Shown here: positions 6,191-12,518 of the stretch, in pieces
Layout: every line of letters begins with the position of its first letter
Position numbering within the stretch: the stretch's first letter is position 1
Assembly: GCA_018648925.1 (NCBI GenBank)
Contig: JABGQE010000006.1
Span: forward strand, 1-23,905
Reading direction: 5' to 3'
Source of the DNA: a bacterium
Lineage (GTDB): Bacteria; Patescibacteriota; Minisyncoccia; Phycocordibacterales; UBA2163
DNA: 23,905 nucleotides
Notes under the pieces: model-generated
Told to the model about the DNA's origin: nothing
Databases searched by the model: none
What the model saw: the letters and a program-made list of their open reading frames with translations, nothing else
Translations under genes and position numbers: made by a program

Positions 6191-7720
6191 ATGTCATTAA
6201 AAATAGTATTAGTACTGCTATCTCTTGCAGGAGTAATCGGAATCGCTTTCGGTTATTTCTTGCGTTGGATAATTTCTTTAGGAAAGAAAGGTTCTATGGA
6301 GCTGGAGATCAAGCAAATGATGCTTGAAGCAAAAGAGGATTCAAAAAGAATCACAGCAAGTGCAGAACAAAAAGCCAAAGAAGCGATACAGGAATTAAAA
6401 GTTGAATTAAAAGGAAAAGAAGAGCAAGCGCAGAAGAATGAAGACCGACTTATCAAGAAAGAAGAGTTCTTAGACAAACGGCAAGTTGATATTGATAAGG
6501 AGGTAGTAAGTATTAAGAAAAAAATAGAAGATGTGAGGTCTGTAAAAGAGAGAGTGGATGAAATGGATAAAGTAAAGCACGCAGAACTTGAAAAGATTTC
6601 AAAACTTACGACAGAAGAAGCGAAAGAAGAGCTTCTTAGTATGGCAGAGAAGGAATACGAAGCAGACATCCTTACACGAATACAAAAAGTAGAAGTTGCC
6701 GGTAAAGAAGTGCTAGAAAAGAAAGCAAAAGAAATACTAACGTCTGCAATACACAGGCTTGGTAATGCAGTACCTGCTGATGTGATGTCTACAAATGTAA
6801 GTTTGCCGTCTGACGAAATAAAAGGAAAGATTATTGGTAAAGAAGGAAGGAATATTAAAGCCTTTGAAAAGGCTACAGGCGTGGACGTGATAATAGACGA
6901 CACACCAGGTGCTATAACCATCTCTTCATTTGACCCTGTAAGGCGTCAGGTGGCTCGTGTAGCACTTGAAACCTTGATCATAGACGGTAGGATACAACCA
7001 GCAAAGATAGAGGAGGTAGTAGAGAAATCAAAAGAAGACGTTAATAAGATAATTAAAGAAAAGGGAGAGCAGGCTGTGTTTGAAGTCGGTGTACTTGGTC
7101 TTGACCCACGAATAATTTCTATTTTGGGGCGATTATTCTTCCGTACAAGTTATGGGCAGAATGTTTTGCAACACTCAATAGAGATGGCGCACATCGCAGG
7201 CATGCTTGCAGAAGAGCTTGGCGCAGATGTAGCTGTCGCAAAGGCGGGAGCACTACTTCACGACCTTGGTAAAGCTGTGGACCATGAAGTACAAGGTACG
7301 CATGTAGAGATCGGACGAAGGATCTTACAAAAGTTTGGAGCCAATGAAGAAATAATAAAAGCAATGCAGTCGCATCATGAAGAGTATCCGTACGAGACAA
7401 CCGAGTCTGTCATCGTACAAGTTGCAGACTCTATCTCAGGTGGACGCCCTGGTGCGCGTCGTGATTCAGTAGAGAATTATTTGAAACGACTTGAAGAACT
7501 AGAAGCAATCGCAAACACACACAAAGGTGTAGAGAAGTCTTATGCGATTCAAGCAGGGCGTGAAGTGCGTGTGTTTGTAACACCAGAGAAAGTAACAGAC
7601 TTAGAAGCAAAAAACATGGCGAAAGACATAGCCCACAAAATAGAAGAGGATCTAAAGTACCCAGGAGAGATAAAAGTGAACGTTATACGTGAATCACGGT
7701 CAGTAGAATACGCACGGTAG
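6191..7720 (+). CDS. rny: Ribonuclease Y
   Basis: A 509-residue membrane-tethered endoribonuclease that starts mRNA decay. Domains in order: an N-terminal membrane anchor (about 4-28), a long charged coiled coil (about 35-190), a KH domain with the GRNIKAFEKATGVDVIIDD signature (about 215-240), and an HD domain with LLHDLGK (His357-Asp358) plus the upstream histidine in QHSIEMAHIAG. The architecture and length fit the family. Transcription probably ends near the 71-bp hairpin element that begins one base after the stop codon. The start codon lies 3 nt after a GC-rich hairpin, hinting at translational control. Confidence 0.96.
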   Translation: MSLKIVLVLLSLAGVIGIAFGYFLRWIISLGKKGSMELEIKQMMLEAKEDSKRITASAEQKAKEAIQELKVELKGKEEQAQKNEDRLIKKEEFLDKRQVDIDKEVVSIKKKIEDVRSVKERVDEMDKVKHAELEKISKLTTEEAKEELLSMAEKEYEADILTRIQKVEVAGKEVLEKKAKEILTSAIHRLGNAVPADVMSTNVSLPSDEIKGKIIGKEGRNIKAFEKATGVDVIIDDTPGAITISSFDPVRRQVARVALETLIIDGRIQPAKIEEVVEKSKEDVNKIIKEKGEQAVFEVGVLGLDPRIISILGRLFFRTSYGQNVLQHSIEMAHIAGMLAEELGADVAVAKAGALLHDLGKAVDHEVQGTHVEIGRRILQKFGANEEIIKAMQSHHEEYPYETTESVIVQVADSISGGRPGARRDSVENYLKRLEELEAIANTHKGVEKSYAIQAGREVRVFVTPEKVTDLEAKNMAKDIAHKIEEDLKYPGEIKVNVIRESRSVEYAR

Positions 7721-7791
7721 TATTTTACGGAAGAAGGACTTTCCTCGGCGTAACGAAGTGGAGCGGAGGAGGGTCCTTGGGGAGTAAAATA
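7721..7791. repeat. 71-bp palindromic hairpin element, copy 1
   Basis: It begins immediately after the rny stop. The whole 71 bp folds symmetrically: TATTTTAC (7721-7728) with GTAAAATA (7784-7791), a 5x5 internal loop, then AAGGACTTTCCTC (7734-7746) with GAGGAGGGTCCTT (7766-7778) including two G-T pairs. Copy 2 lies inverted at 15520-15590 with the same length. The central 55 positions differ at only 7. The outer arms differ at four pairs, all compensated. It could be a REP/MITE-like element or a structured RNA. Confidence 0.8.
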
Positions 7792-7818
7792 GGTTTTCCA
7801 CAGATATCTCATAGGGTA

Positions 7819-7857
7819 TTGCTTAAATAGTGGCTTACTATATAATTATCTAGTAAG
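7819..7857 (+). promoter_or_regulatory. hup promoter with an inverted repeat across the -10
   Basis: TTGCTT (7819-7824), 16 bp, TATAAT (7841-7846). CTTACTA (7834-7840) and TAGTAAG (7851-7857) form an inverted repeat centred on the -10 box, a plausible operator. The leader would be about 54 nt. Confidence 0.55.
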
Positions 7858-7907
7858 TAATAAAACGGTCGAGTTTAGAAGTACATAAATTCACACCATT
7901 ACATAAT

Positions 7908-8180
7908 ATGAATAAAGCAATAATTGCAGAAAAAGTTCATGAAATGCTTGGAGGTACAAAGGTTCAAGCAGAAAAGGCAGTTGATATGGTAGTTGATTCT
8001 GTCGTAGAAGGCCTAAAAGGCGGTGACGAAGTGTCACTAGCAGGTCTTGGGATTTTCTCAACAAAAATGCGAGCAGCTCGCCAAGGGCGAAACCCTCGTA
8101 CAGGAGAAAGCATTCAGATTCAAGCAATGCGAATTCCTAAGTTCAGAGCAGCAAAAGCTCTAAAAGACGCAGTAAAATAA
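7908..8180 (+). CDS. hup: HU-family histone-like DNA-binding protein
   Basis: A 90-residue protein matching HU/IHF. It has an N-terminal helical dimerisation segment (MNKAIIAEKVHEML), the turn VSLAGLGIFSTKMRAARQGRN, and the DNA-binding arm signature GRNPRTGESIQI with the proline that inserts between base pairs. It ends PKFRAAKALKDAVK, also typical. It coats and bends DNA in the nucleoid. Own promoter (7819-7846) and terminator (8198-8234) indicate a monocistronic unit. No Shine-Dalgarno precedes the ATG. Confidence 0.96.
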   Translation: MNKAIIAEKVHEMLGGTKVQAEKAVDMVVDSVVEGLKGGDEVSLAGLGIFSTKMRAARQGRNPRTGESIQIQAMRIPKFRAAKALKDAVK

Positions 8181-8197
8181 AGTTTTTCTCTAGAGGA

Positions 8198-8234
8198 AAC
8201 AACAAAACCCGCCAATCTGGCGGGTTTTGTTGTT
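8198..8234. terminator. Terminator after hup
   Basis: A 17-bp perfect stem (8198-8214 with 8218-8234) around a 3-nt loop, ending in GTTTTGTTGTT. Confidence 0.9.
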
Positions 8235-8287
8235 TATTATACTAATACTGTTAAAAATCTTAAAAATCTGTTATTATTCATATCAAT

Positions 8288-8358
8288 GCGGGTATAGTTT
8301 AGTGGTAGAGCGACTGCCTTCCAAGCAGTAAACGGGAGTTCGATTCCCCCTACCCGCA
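8288..8358 (+). tRNA. tRNA-Gly(UCC)
   Basis: A 71-nt cloverleaf. Acceptor GCGGGTA pairs with TACCCGC; the anticodon stem ACTGC/GCAGT carries loop CTTCCAA with anticodon TCC; the T-loop is TTCGATT. The T stem GGGAG/CCCCC has one A-C mismatch (positions 52-62 in standard numbering). The 3' CCA is not encoded (CAG follows the discriminator A). A bidirectional terminator follows. Confidence 0.95.
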
Positions 8359-8364
8359 CAGATA

Positions 8365-8404
8365 AAAAACAAAATCCATCGCCAAAGCGATGGATTTTGT
8401 TTTT
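8365..8404. terminator. Bidirectional terminator between tRNA-Gly and the acidic micro-gene
   Basis: An 18-bp stem (8365-8382 with 8387-8404, AAAAACAAAATCCATCGC and its complement) with loop CAAA. A-rich and T-rich flanks suit both strands. Confidence 0.88.
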
Positions 8405-8406
8405 GA

Positions 8407-8517
8407 CTATGCTGTTGCTTCGTCAGTTGCTTCAGGAGCTGCAGTTTCTGCACCTTCTGTTGCAGGAGCATCTGTATTTTCTACAGCTTCTCCTTCTACG
8501 TTTGTGTTCTCTTCCAT
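8407..8517 (-). CDS. Small acidic protein of 36 residues, low complexity
   Basis: An ATG-initiated frame on the minus strand encoding MEENTNVEGEAVENTDAPAT and a similar Glu/Ala/Thr-rich tail ending DEATA. It has no Lys, Arg, Cys or aromatic residues, so it is strongly acidic and probably disordered. Support for a real gene: a TTGACA-N16-TATACT promoter upstream on the same strand (8646-8619) and a bidirectional terminator 2 bp beyond its stop. It is divergent from the trypsin-like protease. I do not recognise a function; a translated regulator or a tail-like peptide are both possible. Confidence 0.55.
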   Translation of the reverse strand: MEENTNVEGEAVENTDAPATEGAETAAPEATDEATA

Positions 8518-8618
8518 AAAATCTATTTTATTAAAGCTCAAATGTGCCTAAAAGACGTATTTAAACTTGCTTATAAACAAACAAAAACTCAGGGAAACCC
8601 TAAGTTTCTATACCCTAT

Positions 8619-8646
8619 AGTATACACGAATGGAAATATTTGTCAA
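8619..8646 (-). promoter_or_regulatory. Putative promoter of the acidic micro-gene
   Basis: Minus-strand TTGACA (8646-8641), 16 bp, TATACT (8624-8619). The predicted leader to the ATG at 8517 is about 95 nt and includes a small AGGG/CCCT hairpin near 8592-8601. Confidence 0.6.
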
Positions 8647-8712
8647 TACCCCACGATATTTATGAGGCATAGTCAATCTCTTATAAAACAATGGTACAAT
8701 ACAAATAAGACT

Positions 8713-9882
8713 ATGAAATCAACCGTTTATTTTATTTTAATGGGGGCTGTGGTAATACTTTTGGCTGCTTTCTTCTATGCGCCAAACGAGGTAGCTTTTG
8801 AAGCGGTGGAAAAACCAAATATAGACACCTTAGAATCCTTCGACGAAGCTCAGGATAAGAAGGTTTTGGTAGAAGAAGAGGTCCAGGAGGTGGAAGAGGT
8901 TGTAAAAACTGAGCAAATAATAGAAGAAATACCTGTCGTAGAAGAAAAGGTTGAGATAATAGCAGAGATACCAGAGGAGGTCATGACAGAGCAGGTAGAG
9001 GTCGTGCAGGCAGAAGAAGTCCCTCAATTATCGTTCTCAACTATCAATGAAGTTACTAGAGATGCGCTTGTAAATATTTTTTGTACTACAAAAAGCGGCG
9101 GCTCGTTTAAACCAATTACAGGAAGTGGAGTTGTCATAGACGAACGAGGAATTATCCTTACTAATGCGCACGTGGCACAGTACTTTTTACTTAAAGATTA
9201 TCTTGTAGAAGATTTTATTAATTGCGTTGTGCGTTCAGGCTCTCCTGCTCGACCACTTTACAAAGCAAAGCTTGTCTTCATATCGCCGTCATGGGTAAAG
9301 GAAAATGCAAACGGTATTATTCAGCAAGAGCCTAAAGGTACAGGAGAGAATGACTTTGCACTTTTACTTATAACAGGACGCACAGACCCTACAAAGACTA
9401 TTCCAGAAAAATTTTCTTTCATTCCTTTGCTTTATGATACTAGCAACGTCGCCATAGGAGACAATGTCCTGCTTGCAGGTTATCCAGCTGGTTTTCTAAG
9501 TGGTATCGTAATATCTAGAAATTTATATATAAGTTCTGCAGTAACACAGATCATGGAAGTGTTTACTTTTAGAGACGGCACATTAGACCTGTTTTCGCTA
9601 GGTGGCAGCGTGGTAGCACAGCAGGGTTCTTCTGGTGGCGCTGTAGTAAACGACAAAAACGAACTAGTTGGAATCATCGTGACAAGTACTGTCGCGGAAA
9701 ATACAGGTGACCGTGACTTACGTGCGATCACTATAGAACATATAAATACAAGCTTTACAAAAGAAATGATATTTAATCTGCAGTCTTTGCTTATTGGGGA
9801 CGTCTCTGCAAAAGCAGATATATTCAATGAGAACATAGCACCTCTTCTCACGCAGTTGTTGGTAGATGAGTTAGATAAGTAA
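8713..9882 (+). CDS. Membrane-anchored trypsin-like serine protease (S1 family)
   Basis: A 390-residue protein. Order of parts: an N-terminal signal anchor (about 3-23), a Glu/Val-rich linker (about 30-105) likely spanning the envelope, and a trypsin-like protease domain. The catalytic triad is visible: His153 in LTNAHVA, Asp214 in ENDFALLL and Ser307 in GSSGGAVV. It resembles the protease part of HtrA/DegP, but I see no PDZ domain. I chose the ATG at 8713 because it begins the anchor; a longer frame to 8542 adds a poor N-terminus and leaves the -10-like TACAAT (8695-8700) inside the gene. Residues 42-49 (SFDEAQDK) are encoded by a palindromic repeat also found in yraN. Confidence 0.85.
   Translation: MKSTVYFILMGAVVILLAAFFYAPNEVAFEAVEKPNIDTLESFDEAQDKKVLVEEEVQEVEEVVKTEQIIEEIPVVEEKVEIIAEIPEEVMTEQVEVVQAEEVPQLSFSTINEVTRDALVNIFCTTKSGGSFKPITGSGVVIDERGIILTNAHVAQYFLLKDYLVEDFINCVVRSGSPARPLYKAKLVFISPSWVKENANGIIQQEPKGTGENDFALLLITGRTDPTKTIPEKFSFIPLLYDTSNVAIGDNVLLAGYPAGFLSGIVISRNLYISSAVTQIMEVFTFRDGTLDLFSLGGSVVAQQGSSGGAVVNDKNELVGIIVTSTVAENTGDRDLRAITIEHINTSFTKEMIFNLQSLLIGDVSAKADIFNENIAPLLTQLLVDELDK
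8836..8855 (+). repeat. Dispersed palindromic repeat inside the protease gene (copy 1)
   Basis: TCCTTCGACGAAGCTCAGGA, with TCCT/AGGA ends. It matches 12179-12198 (reverse strand) at 19 of 20 positions and shares the core TTCGAC-AAGCTCA with 12625-12643. It is read in frame as SFDEAQD. Confidence 0.7.
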
Positions 9883-10941
9883 TTATTTTGCTACGAAAAG
9901 TTTTTGAGTTGGGTATGCAAACTCTATTCCTTCGCTTTCAAACGCTTCCATAAGAGCAAGGTTGAATTTTTCTTGAGCGTCCATGTATGTGTTGTAGTCC
10001 CCCGTTGTTATGTTGTAGACAACTTCAAAATTAAGAGAGAAATCCCCAAGTTGTTTAAAATGAACCCTACTAAGTTCTGTATTTTCTAAATTGTTAAAAA
10101 TATTTTTTACTATTTGTTTTATATTTTTTATTTTCTCTATTGGAGTCTCATAAAGTATCCCAAAAGAAGAAACTACTCGCCTCTTTTCCATCTTTTTGAA
10201 GTTTTGTACGCGCGCACCTGTGAGTTCGTTGTTTGAGATCACTATCTCCTCTCCTTGGAGCGCTCTTATGCGAGTAGTTTTGATGCCGATCTTCTCTACG
10301 GTTCCGCTGTGACTTCCTGACACTATAAAGTCCCCTATTTGGAATGGCTTATCAAAGTAAATCGCAAACGAACTGAAAAGGTCAGACAAAATATTTTGAA
10401 GTGCAAATGCTATTGCGACACCTCCGATACCAAGCCCTGCGATGAGAGATGTAACATCAATCCCTAGGTTTGAAAGTATAAGTAAAAGCCCTATTGCCCA
10501 AAGCAAGAACTTTGCTATCATATTTACATATATGATAGCTGCTTTTGTGCTCGGATTATCCTCTTTGGTGAATTTTTTATTAAGTATGTAGTTAAGTAGT
10601 ATTTGAACAGCTTTGATGATCTGATACACAGCCCAAATGACCAAAATACCGCTTATAGCCTTCGTAGCAAGTACGCTTAGGGTTAAGAACTTAACTGCAA
10701 AGAAAAACGCTAAGAACCAATAAAACGAAGGTCTTAGGCTCTTTGTGATATCTATAAGAGTGTCGTCTATGTCTGTCTTGGTCTTTTTGGCTAGCTTCCC
10801 TAGTCTTTTTAGGATTATGTACTGAATAGCCTTGAAAGCTATGAGTAGGATTATGAAAAGCCCTAAAGCTTTAGCATAATCAAGTACTGAATTACCTAGG
10901 TATTGCGTCGCGAAATTGATATTTTCTATAAAATTAGTCAT
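9883..10941 (-). CDS. MscS-family small-conductance mechanosensitive channel
   Basis: A 352-residue membrane protein. Four to five hydrophobic segments cover roughly residues 15-190. The pore-lining helix is followed by the family signature GLGIGGVAIAFALQN, then ILSDLFSSFAIYFDKPFQIGDFI, which leads into the beta domain (VEKIGIKTTRIRALQGEEIVISN). The C-terminal alpha/beta domain ends near 345. It would open under membrane tension to release solutes in hypo-osmotic shock. The stop codon directly abuts the stop of the convergent protease, with no terminator between them. A -10-like TAGAAT lies upstream. Confidence 0.93.
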   Translation of the reverse strand: MTNFIENINFATQYLGNSVLDYAKALGLFIILLIAFKAIQYIILKRLGKLAKKTKTDIDDTLIDITKSLRPSFYWFLAFFFAVKFLTLSVLATKAISGILVIWAVYQIIKAVQILLNYILNKKFTKEDNPSTKAAIIYVNMIAKFLLWAIGLLLILSNLGIDVTSLIAGLGIGGVAIAFALQNILSDLFSSFAIYFDKPFQIGDFIVSGSHSGTVEKIGIKTTRIRALQGEEIVISNNELTGARVQNFKKMEKRRVVSSFGILYETPIEKIKNIKQIVKNIFNNLENTELSRVHFKQLGDFSLNFEVVYNITTGDYNTYMDAQEKFNLALMEAFESEGIEFAYPTQKLFVAK

Positions 10942-11014
10942 ATTTACGTATTTATTGACATATTCTATAATATATTGCGGTATTTTGCAAATACCCTATT
11001 TATACACAAAACCC

Positions 11015-11044
11015 TTGACACCATATTGGAGTATGTGATATGGT
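11015..11044 (+). promoter_or_regulatory. Promoter of the unrecognised gene at 11161
   Basis: TTGACA (11015-11020), 18 bp, TATGGT (11039-11044). The predicted start near 11051 gives a leader of about 110 nt that contains the left arm of the long inverted repeat. A lone DnaA-box match lies just upstream (11000-11008). Confidence 0.55.
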
Positions 11045-11073
11045 AGTACCTTCATAGTACATTACAGTTGAAT

Positions 11074-11096
11074 ATTACATAGGTCCGCCACGACCA
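11074..11096 (+). repeat. Left arm of a long-range inverted repeat in the 5' UTR
   Basis: Segments ATTACATA, GGTCCGCCA and GACCA, separated by at most one base, are complementary to 11718-11740. That gives 22 pairs with one single-base bulge on each side. Both arms lie between the predicted promoter and terminator, so both are in the same transcript. Confidence 0.75.
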
Positions 11097-11160
11097 CAAT
11101 CAGAATCTTATAATTGATTATATTTTCTTAACATAGTATCTACAATAAGGAGTTGGTTTT

Positions 11161-11688
11161 ATGACGACAGGAACAAAAAAGAACAGATTGAAAAAAACAT
11201 TATTTGCAGGTATTCACAACAGTGATCTGAAAGATCAAATTGAAGCTATCGCTTCAGGTAAATTTGATACAGTCTTTGTAGAAACCACAGGTGAAGGTAA
11301 AGGTCTGTTAAAAACGGACGCGATTAACACTATCGATGCTATCATGCTTGACATAAGTGCTTGGCCTGGGCTTGATATCGATATCAAGGATGTCGCAAAA
11401 GCTTCTGGTGGTTTCGTCACACTTCTTTCCAGGTCTCTGGATGCTAAAACGCCCGTGATTGTTACTTGCAAAGATGCCGGCAAAGAAGATGTTGAAAATC
11501 CGGTTATGGATCTCATCAATAAGATGATAGGTCACAAAGGTAATGAAAATGTCACAGTAATAGGGCCGATTATCGTAAATGACCTGCCTACATTACTCGA
11601 CAAGGTTCTGGATAAGACCAACTTCGAGTCAAAGATTGTAACAGATGAAGTTGAGGCGTCAGCAAAAGAGCAGCCAGCAAACGTTTAA
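11161..11688 (+). CDS. Hypothetical protein with possible receiver-like alpha/beta fold
   Basis: A 175-residue protein that I do not recognise. After a basic N-terminus (TKKNRLKKTLFAG) it alternates strands and helices: FDTVFVETTG, INTIDAIMLDIS, GGFVTLLSRSLDAKTPVIVTCKDAG, then ENVTVIGPIIVND. The DAIMLD and TPVIVTCKDAG stretches recall response-regulator receiver domains, but no convincing phospho-acceptor context is evident, so this is only a fold guess. The C-terminus is Glu/Ala-rich. Expression signals are strong: TTGACA promoter, AAGGAG eight nt before ATG, and a terminator at 11751-11790. The UTRs contain complementary 23-base arms. Confidence 0.75.
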   Translation: MTTGTKKNRLKKTLFAGIHNSDLKDQIEAIASGKFDTVFVETTGEGKGLLKTDAINTIDAIMLDISAWPGLDIDIKDVAKASGGFVTLLSRSLDAKTPVIVTCKDAGKEDVENPVMDLINKMIGHKGNENVTVIGPIIVNDLPTLLDKVLDKTNFESKIVTDEVEASAKEQPANV

Positions 11689-11717
11689 TGTAGTTGGGAT
11701 TTAATCCCTTTTCAAAA

Positions 11718-11740
11718 TGGTCTGGCGGACCTTATGTAAT
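11718..11740 (+). repeat. Right arm of the long-range inverted repeat in the 3' UTR
   Basis: Complementary to 11074-11096 across 22 pairs. It starts 30 nt after the stop codon and ends 11 nt before the terminator hairpin. A small GGGAT/ATCCC hairpin with a T-run (11696-11712) precedes it. Confidence 0.75.
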
Positions 11741-11750
11741 TGTAGTTATA

Positions 11751-11790
11751 AACCCTTAGGAATTCAGCACGAATTCCGGGGGTTTTCTTT
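11751..11790 (+). terminator. Terminator of the gene at 11161
   Basis: GGAATTC (11759-11765) pairs with GAATTCC (11771-11777), extended by AACCC with GGGTT, then a T-rich tail. Confidence 0.8.
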
Positions 11791-11800
11791 TATTTAATTT

Positions 11801-11871
11801 TCGGGGAGCCGAGAATCGAACTCGGGCCGCTCGGTCCCAAACCGAGTACACTACCACTATGCTACACCCCG
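11801..11871 (-). tRNA. tRNA-Pro(UGG)
   Basis: A 71-nt cloverleaf on the minus strand. Acceptor CGGGGTG pairs with CTCCCCG with one T-T mismatch (6-67). Anticodon stem CTCGG/CCGAG carries loop TTTGGGA with anticodon TGG. T arm is CCGAG-TTCGATT-CTCGG. The CCA end is not encoded. Confidence 0.94.
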
Positions 11872-11919
11872 TACAATGTTTATTAGTATAAGTTATTTCT
11901 TCAATAAACTCAATGTCTT

Positions 11920-12336
11920 TTATATAACTATGTCCTCTAAGAAGTTCACTCGCGCCTTTTTATTGGACATGTCTAGGTATATAGCTATTACATCAAACTG
12001 CCATTCTATGTCGTCATTCCCCTTTTCAAGTAAATAGGTCTGTATAGTTCTAGACAAGCGCTTTAGTTTCCACGGATGTATATTATCCTCTGGCCTATAG
12101 GTATCTGTTCCACGTGTAACATCAACTAATGTTTTACATGAAACAGTTTTAACTTCTATAAATCTCACGATTTCCCTGTCCTGAGCTTTGTCGAAGGATT
12201 TGGCGATAATGTCTATTTCTCCCCACTTTTTCCAATAATTCCTCTCAACTATCTCAAATCCATGTTTCATAAGGAACCTACAAGCCACATTTTCACCAAT
12301 TTCCCCCACTTTTTGCTTATCTGTCTTAGATCCCAT
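11920..12336 (-). CDS. yraN: YraN / UPF0102-family predicted endonuclease-fold protein
   Basis: A 138-residue protein with the UPF0102 signature: GEIGENVACRFLMKHGFEIVERN near the N-terminus, then GEIDIIA (39-45) and FIEVKT (59-64), the acidic D-ExK core of a restriction-endonuclease-like fold. Biochemical function is not settled in the family. Between the two core motifs there are 13 residues including SFDKAQDR (47-54), longer than the usual hairpin. That insert is encoded by a palindromic repeat also found in the protease gene at 8836. Degenerate parS-like sites lie inside the coding region and a perfect one in the upstream leader. Confidence 0.9.
   Translation of the reverse strand: MGSKTDKQKVGEIGENVACRFLMKHGFEIVERNYWKKWGEIDIIAKSFDKAQDREIVRFIEVKTVSCKTLVDVTRGTDTYRPEDNIHPWKLKRLSRTIQTYLLEKGNDDIEWQFDVIAIYLDMSNKKARVNFLEDIVI
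12106..12121. promoter_or_regulatory. Degenerate parS-like site inside yraN
   Basis: TGTTCCACGTGTAACA differs from the parS consensus TGTTNCACGTGAAACA at one position (12). A weaker site, TGTTTTACATGAAACA with two mismatches, follows at 12130-12145. Confidence 0.55.
12179..12198 (-). repeat. Dispersed palindromic repeat inside yraN (copy 2)
   Basis: On the minus strand TCCTTCGACAAAGCTCAGGA, one base different from copy 1 at 8836-8855. It is read in the same frame, as SFDKAQD. Confidence 0.7.
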
Positions 12337-12368
12337 AAGATTTAATGTTACATGTGTAACTTATTGAA

Positions 12369-12388
12369 GATGTTTCACGTGAAACATC
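12369..12388. promoter_or_regulatory. Perfect parS site (ParB-binding)
   Basis: The 20-bp perfect palindrome GATGTTTCACGTGAAACATC contains TGTTTCACGTGAAACA (12371-12386), identical to the conserved bacterial parS that nucleates ParB on the origin region. Weak sites at 12346-12361 and 12927-12942, and a one-mismatch site at 14136-14151, surround it. It lies in the leader of yraN, about 10 kb from dnaA. Confidence 0.85.
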
Positions 12389-12448
12389 ATTATGTGTTTA
12401 TTGTGTCTATTATATGACCTTTTGTCTTTAAAAAGCTATATTTTAAGC

Positions 12449-12468
12449 CCTGCCTGCCGGCAGGCAGG
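12449..12468. repeat. 20-bp perfect GC-rich palindrome
   Basis: CCTGCCTGCCGGCAGGCAGG is a perfect inverted repeat without a spacer in otherwise AT-rich sequence, between the parS site and the DnaA-box cluster. No T-run follows, so it is unlikely to be an intrinsic terminator. Confidence 0.75.
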
Positions 12469-12518
12469 CGTATTTTACTAAAAAGACGTGTAAATTAGCT
12501 ATTAGGCAACTTTGTCCC

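Noticed and set aside
7549..7812. 87-residue minus-strand frame after rny
   Set aside because: It is the antisense of the rny 3' end plus the 71-bp hairpin element.
8283..8471. 62-residue minus-strand frame
   Set aside because: Its C-terminal part is antisense of tRNA-Gly and its N-terminal part is an alternate frame of the acidic micro-gene and terminator.
11000..11008. Lone DnaA box upstream of the gene at 11161
   Set aside because: A single exact match is expected by chance in AT-rich DNA of this length.
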